DNA of 64,000 nucleotides, from positions 6,713,007-6,777,006 of the forward strand of contig NC_080572.1 in the NCBI RefSeq assembly GCF_030247185.1, read 5' to 3'. Position 1 is the first letter of the stretch; every line of letters starts with the position of its first letter. Of this stretch, positions 12,399 through 26,200 are shown piece after piece. A program made the translations under genes and the position numbers. Under the pieces are notes generated by a model. It was not told the DNA's origin. It saw only the letters and a list, made by a program, of their open reading frames with translations, and made no database searches. This stretch comes from Malaya genurostris (Eukaryota; Arthropoda; Insecta; Diptera; Culicidae).

Positions 12399-15182
12399 GC
12401 TACAATTAGTTTCAAAGTTATATTGCACACAAGAGTTAGAAGTTCATTGTGCAGTAATGTTTATTTACGTAATTATTGTAAGGAGGAATTTTCAACCAAA
12501 AACTTCAATATTGATGAATAGGCAGAACCGAAACAATATTATAGATTTAAAGAACATATAAATAACGTCGAGAGATATATTTTACTGTATATTATGCCAT
12601 TGAGAAGTGTGTTAGGTACCACGAAACACACACCCTAATAAATTAGTCCCATATTAGGGGCAGCAACTGTAACTGAATTAGGCGAAACGTTTGGTAAAAA
12701 CCATGAGAAAACATAGGCAACAAAATTTGTTCAGCTTGAGCTCCGTCCGTGGCTATTGCATTGGATTTCACGCAAACGACATTCGTACACACTAAATTAT
12801 TGTTACCGAGTTGCAGTGAAATTTTGCTGAAGTTTTCCGAGCTAGAATTTCATCAAATACACCCAGCCAAAGCTATTAGATGACTTTTCAGCAGCTCACA
12901 ACTGTCAAAATTTCACTGTAAAAACTATCTTCTTTACTGAACATTTCAGTGAATCAATGCAGAAATTAATGACAACATTTAGCTAAAATTCCAGTAATTA
13001 CTATGTAATTAATGAACACTTTGGTATCAATTGCAAAATTACTGCATTTACAGCATACAATGTTTCACTGAATTAGGGCAAATCATTTTGCGGAAACAAA
13101 AAAACGAAAACCTGTTGTGTAGGGAGTGATGGAATAGTTGAACTACTGCGTGACATAGGCAACAACTTCAAAATGAAACACTTTGCTTATACTAAGGATA
13201 TGATCAATTGTTGTTCTTGTACTACTTATACATTTGTAGCAGCAGACGGTTAAAATCTCATACTAATGAAATTCGGATACTTCAATGCAAGGATTTTATG
13301 TTGGAGACAAAAACAGATGCCTACCTGAATTAGATGAAACCAGTTTAGATCTAAACTGCAAAAGGCGTCTGTGAGATAAACTCTGCTGTTGTCATACCTA
13401 GTTCTTTCCCATTGTCTATGACATTCAAGGAAAATCTTTTTTCTTATTTACTGCATACTTGTCTGGCATTATATACAAAATTTAAAAATCATGCTTTTGT
13501 TATCACTTTTATAAAATAATTTCAAATTTTAACTCATTATTAATGAGTTACGAGTCATCTGACTTCAGATACTCCGATTTGGATGAAACTTTCGATCAGG
13601 TACGGGTCGTATGGCGAACCATTTGTTTTACATGGATGGACCAATTGGACTCTAGCTTAGAGAACAGACATCCAGGCTTAAAAACAGCTATGTAGCTAGC
13701 TATGTACAGCGATTGCTGGTCTACTCAAATCACCTCTATAGGTGAATTGCTACTTGGTGATCACTTTGTCAAACAACCGGTAAATTTCTTACACACGTTA
13801 AAACGTCAGTGTTGTCAGTGACTTCAAGGCTGTTTTTTAAGAGCAGATGTGTTTTTGTGTACAGTTTTTTCAAATCGTTGCAACGCGAAAGTTGTACTCT
13901 GTACAAAAATAATGTCTAAGAGTAGTTGTAGGAAATCGATAGGACACTCCTGAAATTTTTTTTCAATAATACTGTTTCAAGAATTATGAGCATTTGCAAA
14001 ATTTTAAGTTTACGATGCAAACAAATCATTTAAAAAAACGCGATAAATTTGCTGGTTGTGATCTTCCTTCTGAAACGAACGTTCTTAAGATACTTAGACA
14101 TGAGATTCAATTCTGAGATTTTCGTTGAATTCGCCACTAATGAACTATTGAATTGCTGAACACCAAGCGCATTATCAATTAATAAATGTTCAAAATCAGA
14201 GAAATCAGAGCAAGTCGTTTCAAAATCAGAACAAGTCATTCCTGATTTTGTTTACTTTTGTGCTGTTATTTTCTGGATTTGCTCAATAGTAAACGAAAAT
14301 TTTGCAAACGTATACAAACTATAGCGGTTTTATCAAGATAGATTTAAAATTTCATTAAACCGCGTTGCTATGTCCAATCTTTCCCTTAACAGCACTTCGT
14401 GTATAAAATTGAGATGCCCACAAATACTTAAAACTTGAAACATTTTACTTACATGGCGAACCCTACATAATGTCGAGCTCCAGCAAACGCTTTTTAGCCG
14501 GAAGTAGAAAGTATAAGAGTTCTAGTCAAGACTGAAAAGTCGAGGCATAATCTAAAATGCCTTCAAAACTATGTGTTCTATAGTCATCCATACAAAAACA
14601 TTACGGTTATACGCCCAAATATATCCCAGGAGTAAAACATTCTTTCAGTGGCTTAAGGGACTATCTTCAACTATTTTTAATTACTTTTGATGTTAATAAA
14701 TAACGTTTATTTCAATAATAACAATTGTTTTCTGGTGAAATATCATATACTCTTCTGTAAAAATAAGTGTTAACTTTCAGTTAGCTTTACTCTATTGTTG
14801 TATAAATAGTTAATAATATTATTTCTAGAAATTCCTTTTAAATAATACTTTCCGTTTTACATTTGCAGAAATATATTCCAATTTTTAGGCTTTCAGCTTA
14901 TTTCTCAGTATGATGGTTGTTTCCGGCTCCGCAATATTCACTAGCGAATCTGAATAGAATAGCTATAGTTAGCCCAAGTTACTCAGAACAGTTTTCTTTT
15001 ACGTAGAAGTCATATTGCATTGCTTCCCAGCTTGGTGTATGCCACCCAAGTTCGCTGTGTCGTCGTACGTTGATGTCTTTGGTTGTATGCTAACATTACA
15101 AATATATCGTCTGTATTGGCGCTTTCAAGAGTAAATCGTCATTAGGATCATCTATACGATAGAAAGTGTCATAATAGTTTTA
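12399..15182. other. Convergent intergenic region
   Basis: This spacer separates the 3' ends of the GMC gene (+) and the calpain gene (-). An AATAAA at about 12635 could serve the GMC transcript. About 12600-13140 contains a dispersed-repeat-like block in which ACATAGGCAACAA occurs near both edges (12710 and 13150). No coding sequence is supported; the short open frame at 14030-14239 (-) is repetitive and meaningless. Confidence 0.5.
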
Positions 15183-17231
15183 TTATCGTCTGGACAATCT
15201 CATTTTAATTACCTCTTCTAGCGACAAAGGGCTAGCTTTTGCTTTGGCATCCAGGCTATGGTATCGTTCTGAAAAAAAATAATTGATCAGTTTGTGCATC
15301 ACGCTCGATTCCGTATCATACAAACCATGAGCTAAATGTAGTCTCGCCATCGACAACAAGTATCCTTCAAGGGTGATTTGTCGATTACGTGTGAATCTAC
15401 TTACTAACGCTTCTAATACTTTATTACTTGCCGTAGATCCACCTGCCCACAGGAGACCTCTCAAACAATACGATGATACTTTTGATGCCCAAATACCCCG
15501 ACTTAAGGTGGCCGTTCCGGAGGACGAGGGCCCACAGCGTCGGAAAGCAGCTTTCCAAAAGCGCATCAATCCTATCAGTGCAGGGACGTGTTCTATTGAT
15601 AGTCGTCCTCCAAGTGCAGGATCCCGCAGAGCTAGCATTCCACGGCAAAGCTCCAACGAAGGACCACAGTTGATTCCACCGAGACCTCGAAACCCTCGAT
15701 TGTTCCCACCGTGTGCTTTTAGAATTGCTTGCAGCTGAGGAGCATCTATTTCATGAGGATACTTGGTACGCAGTTTGTATAGAATTCGCTGTAAAAAAAA
15801 ACATATGAAAAAAACATGTTCTCAAAATAAAATGAAAGCTTAACATCCTCGAATGGTGTCAGAATTAATTTCTAACGTTAGCTCTCACATGACGAAGATA
15901 CTAAACTTTCACAAAAAAAAACTATGTAATTACGGCATCGATGGTTCGCTCGTCACAAAATTCCGCTGCTATATTGTTGATTACTAAATTCTCCTCATTG
16001 ACTTCCCAAACATCTGTGTGCTGATCTGCGAAAATTCGCAACAAAAAGCGACCTTCTCTGTGCTGCTGAGAGTGAGGCATAACTACGAAATCTCCTGCAG
16101 GTAGCGCAAAAAAGGTAGCAATTTCCCTTAAGTTGGACAGTGGAGCGAAATCCAACGGCATTTGTTCGCTAACGTATTGAGGTGTAACCCGTTGCATCCC
16201 CGGCGGTACTTCATAAATCGTGAAACCTATCTCTTCATCTTCATAGTGCCTACTTCGGTAGCACTCGTACTTTTGAGCTACAGCAACGACCACATGTGCC
16301 TTAGCTGGATGTCCCGCTGGTACTCGTATTCTGAACTGAGGATTTGTCGCCGTCGTTTCAATAAACTTGTGTGGTCCACCGGCATTAAATCCTGCCCGCC
16401 ATTGTCGGACCGCTAGAGCTGCCCTCCATGGAGTTCTTGTATGTAAACCCGGTTCCAGCGCCCAATCGTCCGGTCCTATGTGAGCCAACCAAATGACCAC
16501 AAATCGTGACAGGAATTCACTAACTGACATCCAAAACTCGCAATCGTTCGATGACCTGGATGAAAGCAACTCTCGATCTCGCTCATTTAATGCATTCCAC
16601 TCCCAACTACGCTCCGACCAGGCTCCACACCAAACTCCTCCCCATTCGCCGCCTATCCACGGGCTACGTAATCTAATCAAACTAGTGTCACCAGACTGGC
16701 CACTAACTTGAGAAGAATCAGATGAATTGGCACGTACCCGGGCCAAACCTGTTACGCTATATGGATGCTCCGATAGTAGTCCCGAGCGACGGCGTTTGGT
16801 TTCCTTCTCCTATTCCGAGTATGAAATAGATTTTGTTGTCAAATATTTCATTGTGTAGAAATAGATACGCTACATACCACTCCACTAATTGCTATTAATA
16901 AAGTTGATCTTGGTACGGCTCCTCCCAGTAGTGGTCCACTTGGTGGAACACTTTGGACGACTGCTCCGGTAAGATCCTGCAAAGCTCGACCCACAGTTCC
17001 GAACTTAAGAAATGCATATCCTCCGTATAATCTATAAGAAACCAAATATTTAGCTTTTTGAGATAGTATAAAACTCGAATGGCATGTTACTTGGCATAAG
17101 CTTTCTCCAGCAGTGCTGCCCAGAATATGTCCGGCTGGGAGCAGTGCATATGAGCTGGTCGGTCCCCTCGTGTTGGTAATCGGTCATCCACTCGAACTTC
17201 GATCCACTTTCCCCATTGCCAGAATCGAAAT
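15183..17231 (-). CDS. Calpain exons: core, C2-like and penta-EF-hand
   Basis: Four exons are separated by introns of 59, 68 and 145 bp. The first two encode FRFWQWGKWIEVRVDDRLPT...EKAYAK and LYGGYAFLKFGTV...SGV. The large exon 16809-15934 carries SEHPYSV (catalytic His kept), LIRLRSPW (Asn replaced by Ser), DCEFWMS, NAGGPHKF, TNPQFRI, GFTIYEVP and GRFLLRIFAD, which are the core end and C2-like domain. The last exon holds the penta-EF-hand domain, with ELCRGMLAL, RFWKAAFRR and ITLEGYLLSMARL, ending LSLEEVIKMRLSRR and a TAA at 15185-15183. EF loops show Gly, Arg or Ala at the usual acidic positions, so calcium binding is doubtful. Confidence 0.9.
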
Positions 17232-20200
17232 CTGTGCAAATAGTCAAATAGAAAAATATATGTATAAGACGTATGTGAATAATGCGACAAATGAACCTTC
17301 GGCTTAAGTGACTTCATAAAAATTAACTCAAAGGTTCCTCCTAAAAATACGAGTTTTTTTTTAATTTAACTGAATGGTTCAAGCAATACTTCAAAATAAT
17401 ACACAGATAATTGTACAAATAAAAGTACATATATTAAACATAATAAAGAATATTTTTCTTTTTATTTTTTCAATATTAATTATTTTATGTCTTTTATTTA
17501 TACCTGGCTTTAACATTTTGGTCGTTCGCCGGGTGTTTCAATTTGTTGGTGGGTGTTATCATTTCTTGGAAACCAATCATCGGAAAGCAAAACAGTTTCA
17601 TATTTTTTATCGAATTGGCTATGGTCGGAACTAGAAAGGAAAATTTCCACCGAGAAAAATAAAAAAACGGCCGTTTCACGATTTTCTACCTTTATTGTCC
17701 TTTTTTTTTGTTAATAGCTTCTTAAAAAAACAATGAATATTTTTGGTTGTAGTTCCAACCATAAAGAGACATCTAACACATGGATCAATAAGTCCCAAGA
17801 CTAACAATGGAAACAACATTTTTTTTGCAATTTTTTTTATTCATCAACATAATCACCTTTTAGGGTGATACAATGGTTCCAACGTTTTTCCAATTTTTCA
17901 ATACCATGTTTATAAAAAAAATTATCTTTCGCTTCGAAATAAGCTTCAGTTTCAGCGATGACCTCCTCATTTGAGCCAGATCTTTTTCCCTGGAGCATTT
18001 TTTTAAGATCAGCAAAGAGCCAGTAGTCACTGGGGGCTAAATCTGGCGAGTATGGGGGGTGGGGAAGCAGATCAAAGCCCAATTCGTTCAATTTCGCCAT
18101 TGTTTTCATCGACTTGTGGCAGGGTGCATTGTCTTGATGAAAAAGGATTTTTTTCTCTGCATGTGCGGTCGTTTTTTTGCGATTTCCTCCTTCAAACGCA
18201 CCAGTAAGTCAATATAATAATCACTGTTGATCGATTTACCTTTTTCGAGGTAGTCAATGAAAATCACGCCATGCGTATCCCAAAAAACTGACGCCATGAC
18301 TTTGCCAGCTGACTGCTGCGTTTTCGGACGCTTCGGACGGCTTTCGCCAGCTGTGCGCCACTCAGATGACTGCTGCTTCGACTCTGGAGTGTAGTGATGT
18401 ATCCATGTTTCGTCCATGGTCACGTAACGACGCAAGAAATCTTCTTTGTTGCGAGTAAATAGAGATAAACTGCTTTCTGAATCATCGATTCGTTGCTGTT
18501 TTTGTTCCATCGAAAGCAATCGCGGCACCCACTTGGAAAAAACCTTTTTCATGTTCAATTTTTCATGAAGGATAGTAAATACACTTCCATATGCTATCTG
18601 TGTTATCTCAGCAATCTCACGGAGCTTCACTTTACGATCTTTCATTATAATTTTTGTCACTTCGCTCACATTTTCCGGTGTAACGGCTTCCACAGGTCTA
18701 GCCGAGCGTTCCGCGTCATTTGTGTCGGTAGGACCACGTTTAAACTAGGCGAACCACAGACAAATCGTTGCTTTTGATGGATAAGAGTCCGAATAACATA
18801 TTTCAATCCATTGTTTCGCTTGCACGGTGTTTTTACCCATTAAAAAACAATGTTTTATCAAAACACGAAACTCGTTTTTTTTTTCATTTTTTAAAAAAAC
18901 TACCAAACGACTTTACTCCAACCTCGATAACTCAGCTGTTTCTGGTCGGATCGACTTAAAATTTTGACCCGTTTCAAGCGAAGGTTAGTACTCTAGAAAG
19001 ACGTGGTTACTGGTTTACTACGAGCGCCATCTCTGCTTTAGTTTCGAGACTTATTGATCCATGTGTTAACGAACAAAATACCTTTTGATTCATGTTGATA
19101 CTTGCAATAGGTTTGGAATGCGAGTGACACTCAGTTGAAAAAACGTGGTTTCGAGAAAAAGTCGATGTTTTCATACGCGACTAATCGTGCCTAGGTGCGC
19201 ACCGTCTCTTCATTTTTCTACCAACTTCACAGTCACATGTACCCTTGGGACTATAATTTTACGAAATTTTTTTGATGTGGAACACATCTTTATTTTCTAT
19301 ATAGGGGTGCAAATCAGAAACTCAAGAAAAACTACACGTAGAAATGTGGTCAGGTTTTAAACACTTACAGCTCAGTCTATTTTGTATCAATTATGATAAT
19401 TATTTCATCATTTGATAGGAAATATCTCTACGTTTCGATTTGAATATATCAAGCCACGTATTTTCAATTATACATGATTGAAATTTTGATTAGTAGCGAG
19501 CAGTGTCTTATTTGGCTGCTAAAAATCTTTGGCATACTGGATTTCCCTGCCATAGACTACGGTTTTGAAGGAGTAAGCGATGTATTAAAGAGAGAGCATC
19601 GCTCTGATTGGTCAATCGATGCAAAAGCGAAGCTGCTGGAAGCACGCGAATCTATAAATAGAAGCGAAATTAAAGCTAACGTTTCAGTCCTTCTCGTAGC
19701 AAGCTAGAGGTAGGTTGCTGCTAGACAGCAAGAGAAAAACGCCATAAAACGATTTGAAGCTTTAAAAGCTCGCTGTGCGTATTACATTTCTCTCCATGCT
19801 CTCTCGTAAATGTGTAAAAAGACTCACGATGTGGCCGGGTGGCCAAGAAAGTTTTGATATTTTCGGTTACAAGTTTGATTACATCACATAAAATCCAATA
19901 AAGCTACCGCTTGTTTGGCAGCCTTGCTGAGCCGATTTTATTCCTCTCTCATGTTTCGTTACGTTACCAGGGAACTTTCCCTTCACTTTTATCGCGACAA
20001 CATATAGGGTAAGGGCTCCCTATTTCATCTCATTTGTAAGGACGTCGCCTTCAAACCCCGATTTAACCACTAAAATCACTGTAACTATTTCATATTACTG
20101 CTTCATTCGCCTTGCTCCACGTTGAAAATTGATTCACATTTCTTGAAAATTGAACTGATATTTATAAAACAGCTAAAAACACTAATGATGTTTTCACTAC

Positions 20201-23200
20201 TCTGCTCCTAATTTCATCTCAATGGATTTTTATCCATCCCATCGTTGATCTTTTATTCATCCTATAAATTAGCAATGGCGACAGCAAATCAAAACAAAAT
20301 ATTCCACTATTACACTCTCACCCGCATTCGCATGGCTGCCAGATGGCTGACTAAACGCTATGGCTTGCAGACATTCTGGTGACCGACTGCCTTACCGCTG
20401 CCAGATATACAACTCAAACGATACAACCGTACCCACCAGGATTTTTCCACATTATTATTATTGGTAAAAAAATTTACTCGTTGAATTATCTAATTAATGG
20501 GGCAATGACTTACGGAGATCTAAAGAACTATCTTTTAACATCATTTTATTAGTGAAAACAGATAGAACAGATATAGACTTTCTATGCAAAGTAATACATA
20601 TTTTCTATGAAAATACCTGGCATCTCTGTGCACAGCCGATAAAATACACACACACTTCACAGCGTTATGTTGGCGTATAGCGGAATGAAACCAGTGCTAC
20701 TAGATTTGCCACAATGGTTATTTCATTAGTATTTAACACGCTCTTTCTGGTAATATTCGAAGCAAAAACAGTTTTATTTAAATATTAATATCAATAATAT
20801 AATTAAACTAATGTCACGGATACCAGAAACATACTTTTTGATAATAATTTGAAGAAGAAAAACAATTTATTTTTTGTAACAATATGAGATAACTTGGCAA
20901 CTTTGCGAAACCAAATGAGATGAAAACAAAGCGCAATCAAGTGAACTAAGTGAAAAACTTTCATCTCATATTTTTAAAGAATTTTATTGTTTGTCGGGTA
21001 ATTTTTGAAGTTTTAAATCGTTAATTAAACAAGTGGCAAGTGAACATGACTAATTATGAAGTCATCCAGCATTCAATGGTAGTGTAATTGTGCGAAAAAG
21101 TGATCATGTTTTGAGACGAATCGATTAGTAGATAATCAGAAACATGACGAACTGTAAATCTTGAGACGAAAATGTGTCCTAAATTGAAAAGTGAGTTTAT
21201 TTTAAATGAAAAAAACGATACACGAAGAACTTAAAACCATTTCAATAGGAAAGTGTGACAATAGCTGTTATAATCATTTTAAAACATTTCACAGTTTGGT
21301 ACAGGTAGGTTGTAGAATATTATTCATGTTCAAAGTAATGAGGTGAAGGGATGAGATGGGAATAGGAGCTCAGATGAAATAAGGAGCCGTTGCCCTATGT
21401 TTTTATGCACTAATCGCATCTAAATGAAATTATCTAGACATTGTCAGGATAGATTTTTGATCCATGGTTTGAAGGCGAGATATTCAGTGAACAATTTGAA
21501 AGATGGCGTTTTCAGCTATGCAATTCTTCCTTCAGAAAAAAGACTTTCCCGACCGCTAAAGTCAAACAATCATTCTGAAATTTTCACAGAATAATCTAAA
21601 CTAATCTTCTACGAGATTGTCAGTTGGGTTTTTTTATATTCGTCACCGTTTCTGAGAAAATCAGATTTGAAGCGTGAAAATAGCCCTTTAAAACGCCCTA
21701 AATCACAATTCGGAATTCCATGTTATGTCGTTTCCCCATGAGAAATTGACAAACCCCTGGATAAATTTTGAATGCTTAAGATTAATTTCTAATTTATATT
21801 AGATGATCTCGATTGATAATGAGAAATAGTTTATCGCTTCAACCGAAATCGCAGAATGGTAGAGAAACTTAACACTATAAAAATAACTGCTTGCATAAAA
21901 AACTTGAACACAAGCTTGGCGAAGAGAGGCTTAATGATCGAAATCGCAAGTATGTACAAAGCTATAATTGCATACATTTGGGATAATGGTGTAATTTCGT
22001 CGGTTATAAAACTAATGCAAATCAAGACAAATGATGTTCGGTGTTGGTTCGGATTAATTGAACTTTTTGATTGTAGATCAAATTTTGGTTGCCTTGTTCC
22101 ACATCAATGGCTCGAACAACCCCATGGGGCTGATCCTTGTAGTTTTATTTTAGATTTTTTAAATTGTTTGGAGGCGTCTGGCCTTAAGAATACATGGTTT
22201 GAAGAAACAGCAAACATAATTTCAAAACATAATTTTTTTACATGTACGTGTAAGAACGGGATAATTATTTCAATGAATATTTTAACATTTCAACAGCTTA
22301 TTTTGATCAGGATTGAAATCTTTAGCCGTAATGAACAGAACAGTATCATCAGCAAACAAATTTATATCACAGAAACGTAAGACTCGCTTCATATCATTAA
22401 TATACATAATAAATAGAATAGGACCTAACACACTTCCCTGAGGCACACCAAGTGAATTGCCGGGGGAACTAGACACTACATCGTTGAAAAAAGTCTTTTG
22501 AGATCTACCACATAAATAGTTTTCAAACCATTCATGTGCCATTCCCCCGATGCCAAAACGCCGCAATGTCTGCAACAATAAAGGTCTTGAAATTGTTTCA
22601 AAGGTTCTTTTCAGATCCAAGAACACAGCAAAAAATATTCTCTTTGGCTTCGATTTTCTCCTTCCATTTTGCCAATACTAGGTTCAAAGCGGTTTCACAA
22701 GAGTGACCCTTAACGGTATCCCGATTGTTCCGGTATTAGCAAACTGTTGAATATATCCTTTGAGTACTTTAATCATCATTCTCATTTTTATATCAATCCA
22801 CTTTACGCGAACGAATGCTGAAAAAAACATGAAATACGTACGAAAAGTACAATATTTTCATTCCGTCGCCATCTTGAATTTCTTCACCAGCATCGTTTGC
22901 CAGCATGAAATTCAGAATGGTCAAAAACATTATGCAGGTAACGTACTGGAGTCAGTATACTGGCACCAGCATGCTGGCAATCAGCAGAAGTGTAAACGGG
23001 GCATTAGTGTTGTGAATCAGAAATCATTGACAGTGCTTTGTTTACACTTCAACAGAGTGCAACTGGTGCAAATTTGATCAATTTTGAATCATCGGACTCT
23101 ATCAAGATGGACTCTGCTGTAACTTTTAGGCGTACCAATTTACTTTTGGTCAAACTTTTGTTATCGGTATAAATTCGAGCGGCAATTATTTGTAACATTG

Positions 23201-26200
23201 ACAACAAGTTCAAAATGAACAACAGAAGTAAATATTTAGGTCACATTTTTTTATCTCCAGAATTAAAAAAATATTACCTAATCCACCTAGATGAGATGAC
23301 AGCTTTCGCTGGTCATTGAAATTCTCCTATTGTTAAATTTTTCTATTGACACTAATGTCGTTTTTGATTGAATGAACTGCGCGAAACTGTGTTGGATTTG
23401 CACTTAGCAAGGGGGGGGGGGGTTTGAAAAAAAAATATAAAAACCAGGTTCGAAACTGACTCGATTTTCAGTTCAACAACAAGGTTCGAAACTAGCTTCA
23501 AACAAACGGTTTGACAGCAGATAGGGTGGAAACAAGGTTTAGGTTTGAGATCAAGCGAACACGACATAAATCAGATATAGGTAGATCCATGGACGTCCAG
23601 ATTAATTCAGTTAATTCTCAAAAGTGAGCATTTACGCTTATGTCGCTTATATTCGTTAACATTTCCGGAAGCAAAAGTATCAGCGATAATACATTTGAAC
23701 TTGGTCATTAATTTCTTTGCAGCTTTTAAACAAGATCAAGTAAATCGAAATCATTTAGGCCATTTTTGGAAAAATTAAGGGGTAGAAAAGAGTTGAATTA
23801 TTCGGTTATAATTCCGAAAGTGGAAGGGTTCGTTATGAGAAATAATTCCAAATGAAGCTAAAACTTACGATATCGGCTCATGCATCATCGAAAGAATTGA
23901 GTGAATAAAAGAAAGTACAACCTGTTGGACAGAAAAAAATATAGTTTGTCAGTTACGTTACGTAGAGTATTAAATTTCCGAAACCGAAAGTGCCTACCAA
24001 TTTTCAATCAAACTTGATCAATTACATAATAGTAGCTTTTAAACGATCCAAGGATTGTTCTCGAGGAAACTGAGCGGATAAAAAAACGTGTAATCTGTCG
24101 GATACGTCACCTGTGATAGCGCGGGACTCCACCATATGCCATTCGAACTTAAACAATGATCCAATAGTAGTTTCCAACCAAACTTAGAATTATCGCAATC
24201 GGCTTCGCAGTCGCAATCTACGGCTGAAAATTAGGCCGATAGAACAAAATTTTGTTTGTCGAATTATAACTCCGTAAGGGAAGTTTTCGCCGTTTGCACT
24301 TAGAACTCGATCAATGACCCAACAATTGCTTTCAAACGAATCTAAGACTTAATGGGCGAATTTCGCGCTAAATGGCACTCAAAGTTGGCAGCAACCTCTT
24401 AGATTTTAAAGAAACTTGCTGTACTTTGTAACAAAAAAATACTTTACATACGGTGTTTTTTAAAAAGTGATCTAGACAGTCTTCTGAAAAGGCAAAAGCT
24501 ACTTTTACCCATTTTTTTTCAAATGGCTGTAGTCGAAAAATGACAAATCGTACAAAAATGTGTGGCTTTTACAAAATTAGTCAAGTTTTAAATAAAACAT
24601 ATTGAATAAAATCCTAATCGACTCCTACTCTGCACAAATCGATTTTGAAAATTTAAAGTCAAAACATTTTTGATTTGGATGAAATTTTGTCATAAATTGG
24701 GCACATTTAAGGAAGTTTAATTACATAAACTCTTTTCAATGGAATTCTTGAAATAATAAAAATATGCTTGGTTGCCATATTAGACAATATCTTCTCACAA
24801 ACTGAGTTTCATTGTATTCTGAAATAATAGTGATTTTCATTGGTTTAGTTTTCGATAAAATTACACTGAAAAAAATCAGGTTGGACAATTTGAATTCTCT
24901 ACTGTAGGTAGGAAACATAATCACCTATCTTGTAATAAAATCCAAATCAAAAATGTTTTGTTTTTTACAAATCGACTTTAAATTTTTTAAATCGATTTTT
25001 CAGTGTTGGAGTCGATTAGTATTTTTTCCATGATATTATTCTAAAACTTTTCTTATTTTGTGCAAATCATTCATACAACACATTTTTTTGTAGGATTTGT
25101 CAGTTTTCAACTATAGTCATTTGAAAAAAGAAATGGTAAAAATAAGTTTGGCCCTATTTAAAAGAAAATCGAGATGATTTTTGGAAAAACAAAGTATGCA
25201 AAGTGATTTTTTGTGACAAAGTCTTCATACACAGCAAGTTTAATTAAATCTGAGAGGGTGTTGCCAACATTTGTTCGAGTTAGCGCGAAATTTGTAAATA
25301 AATAAACGCGTTTGCCTTAGTGCGACAAATTTTATTCCGGATAAATCCGTGGAACAATAAATTGATTATAACAAAATTAAGTTGTAACTGTGCTGTTACT
25401 GTCTACTTACTAAATTTGACAAAGAATCTATGGAAAAGACCTCTAGATAATCGCAAATGTGTCGTTTTCCAATATGAAAAAGCTCGACTACACACATCTT
25501 TGGTCATTTGTAAACATTTTATTCAGGCTGAATAGGAAAGTTATGATACATTCACGCAATCTTGACACATCCTGAAGAGCATCCGTTTCGCTCTAGTCAA
25601 GATGATAATACTTTTGATTCAGATGGGGATTTCAAAAACCAACGCGACTCAATATTTCACCAATTTGGATCAACCGGGTTCCAGCTCAACCTTCTTGCCA
25701 TATCGATAGAATGAATACGCAATCACAGTGAAGTTCGATACTTCAACGAAAGATTGATTGAGTGAATGATAATTATTTAGTTACATTGAATTGTCTCAGT
25801 TATTAAAAAAAACTACAATAAATAGTTAACATTTATTGCATTTAAATTTAAATGTCTAATTTAAATGCAGTAAATGTGAACTATTTCTCGTAGCTTTTTT
25901 ATTTCTTGTAGTCAATTTTATTTAAATCACTAATATAGAAATATTTGAAACTTTATCAACATTAGGCATCCGCAGCGGCAAGTAAAAGACATTTTATTTC
26001 GTGTGTGGCTTCTAGTGCGACAAAGGCATCTAAATCATCGGTTTTTTATACTGCAATTAAATACTTCGTCCTTGACTGGTCTCGCCTGTCGCGGCATCGG
26101 TAGAAACCAGCGAGAAGAGATACAGCCAAAACAAACAACGCCAAACGCGTATGAAGATGAGAGAATTCATTTGAAAATCATTATACGGCGTGTTTATGAT

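Noticed and set aside
15183..17231. Calpain pseudogene lacking an N-terminus
   Set aside because: The missing N-terminal exons were found at 40.4-40.9 kb with matching phase, and all frames are open.
21856..22380. 174-codon plus-strand gene
   Set aside because: It overlaps the RT fragment on the other strand at its end, has AT-driven composition and no recognisable domain.
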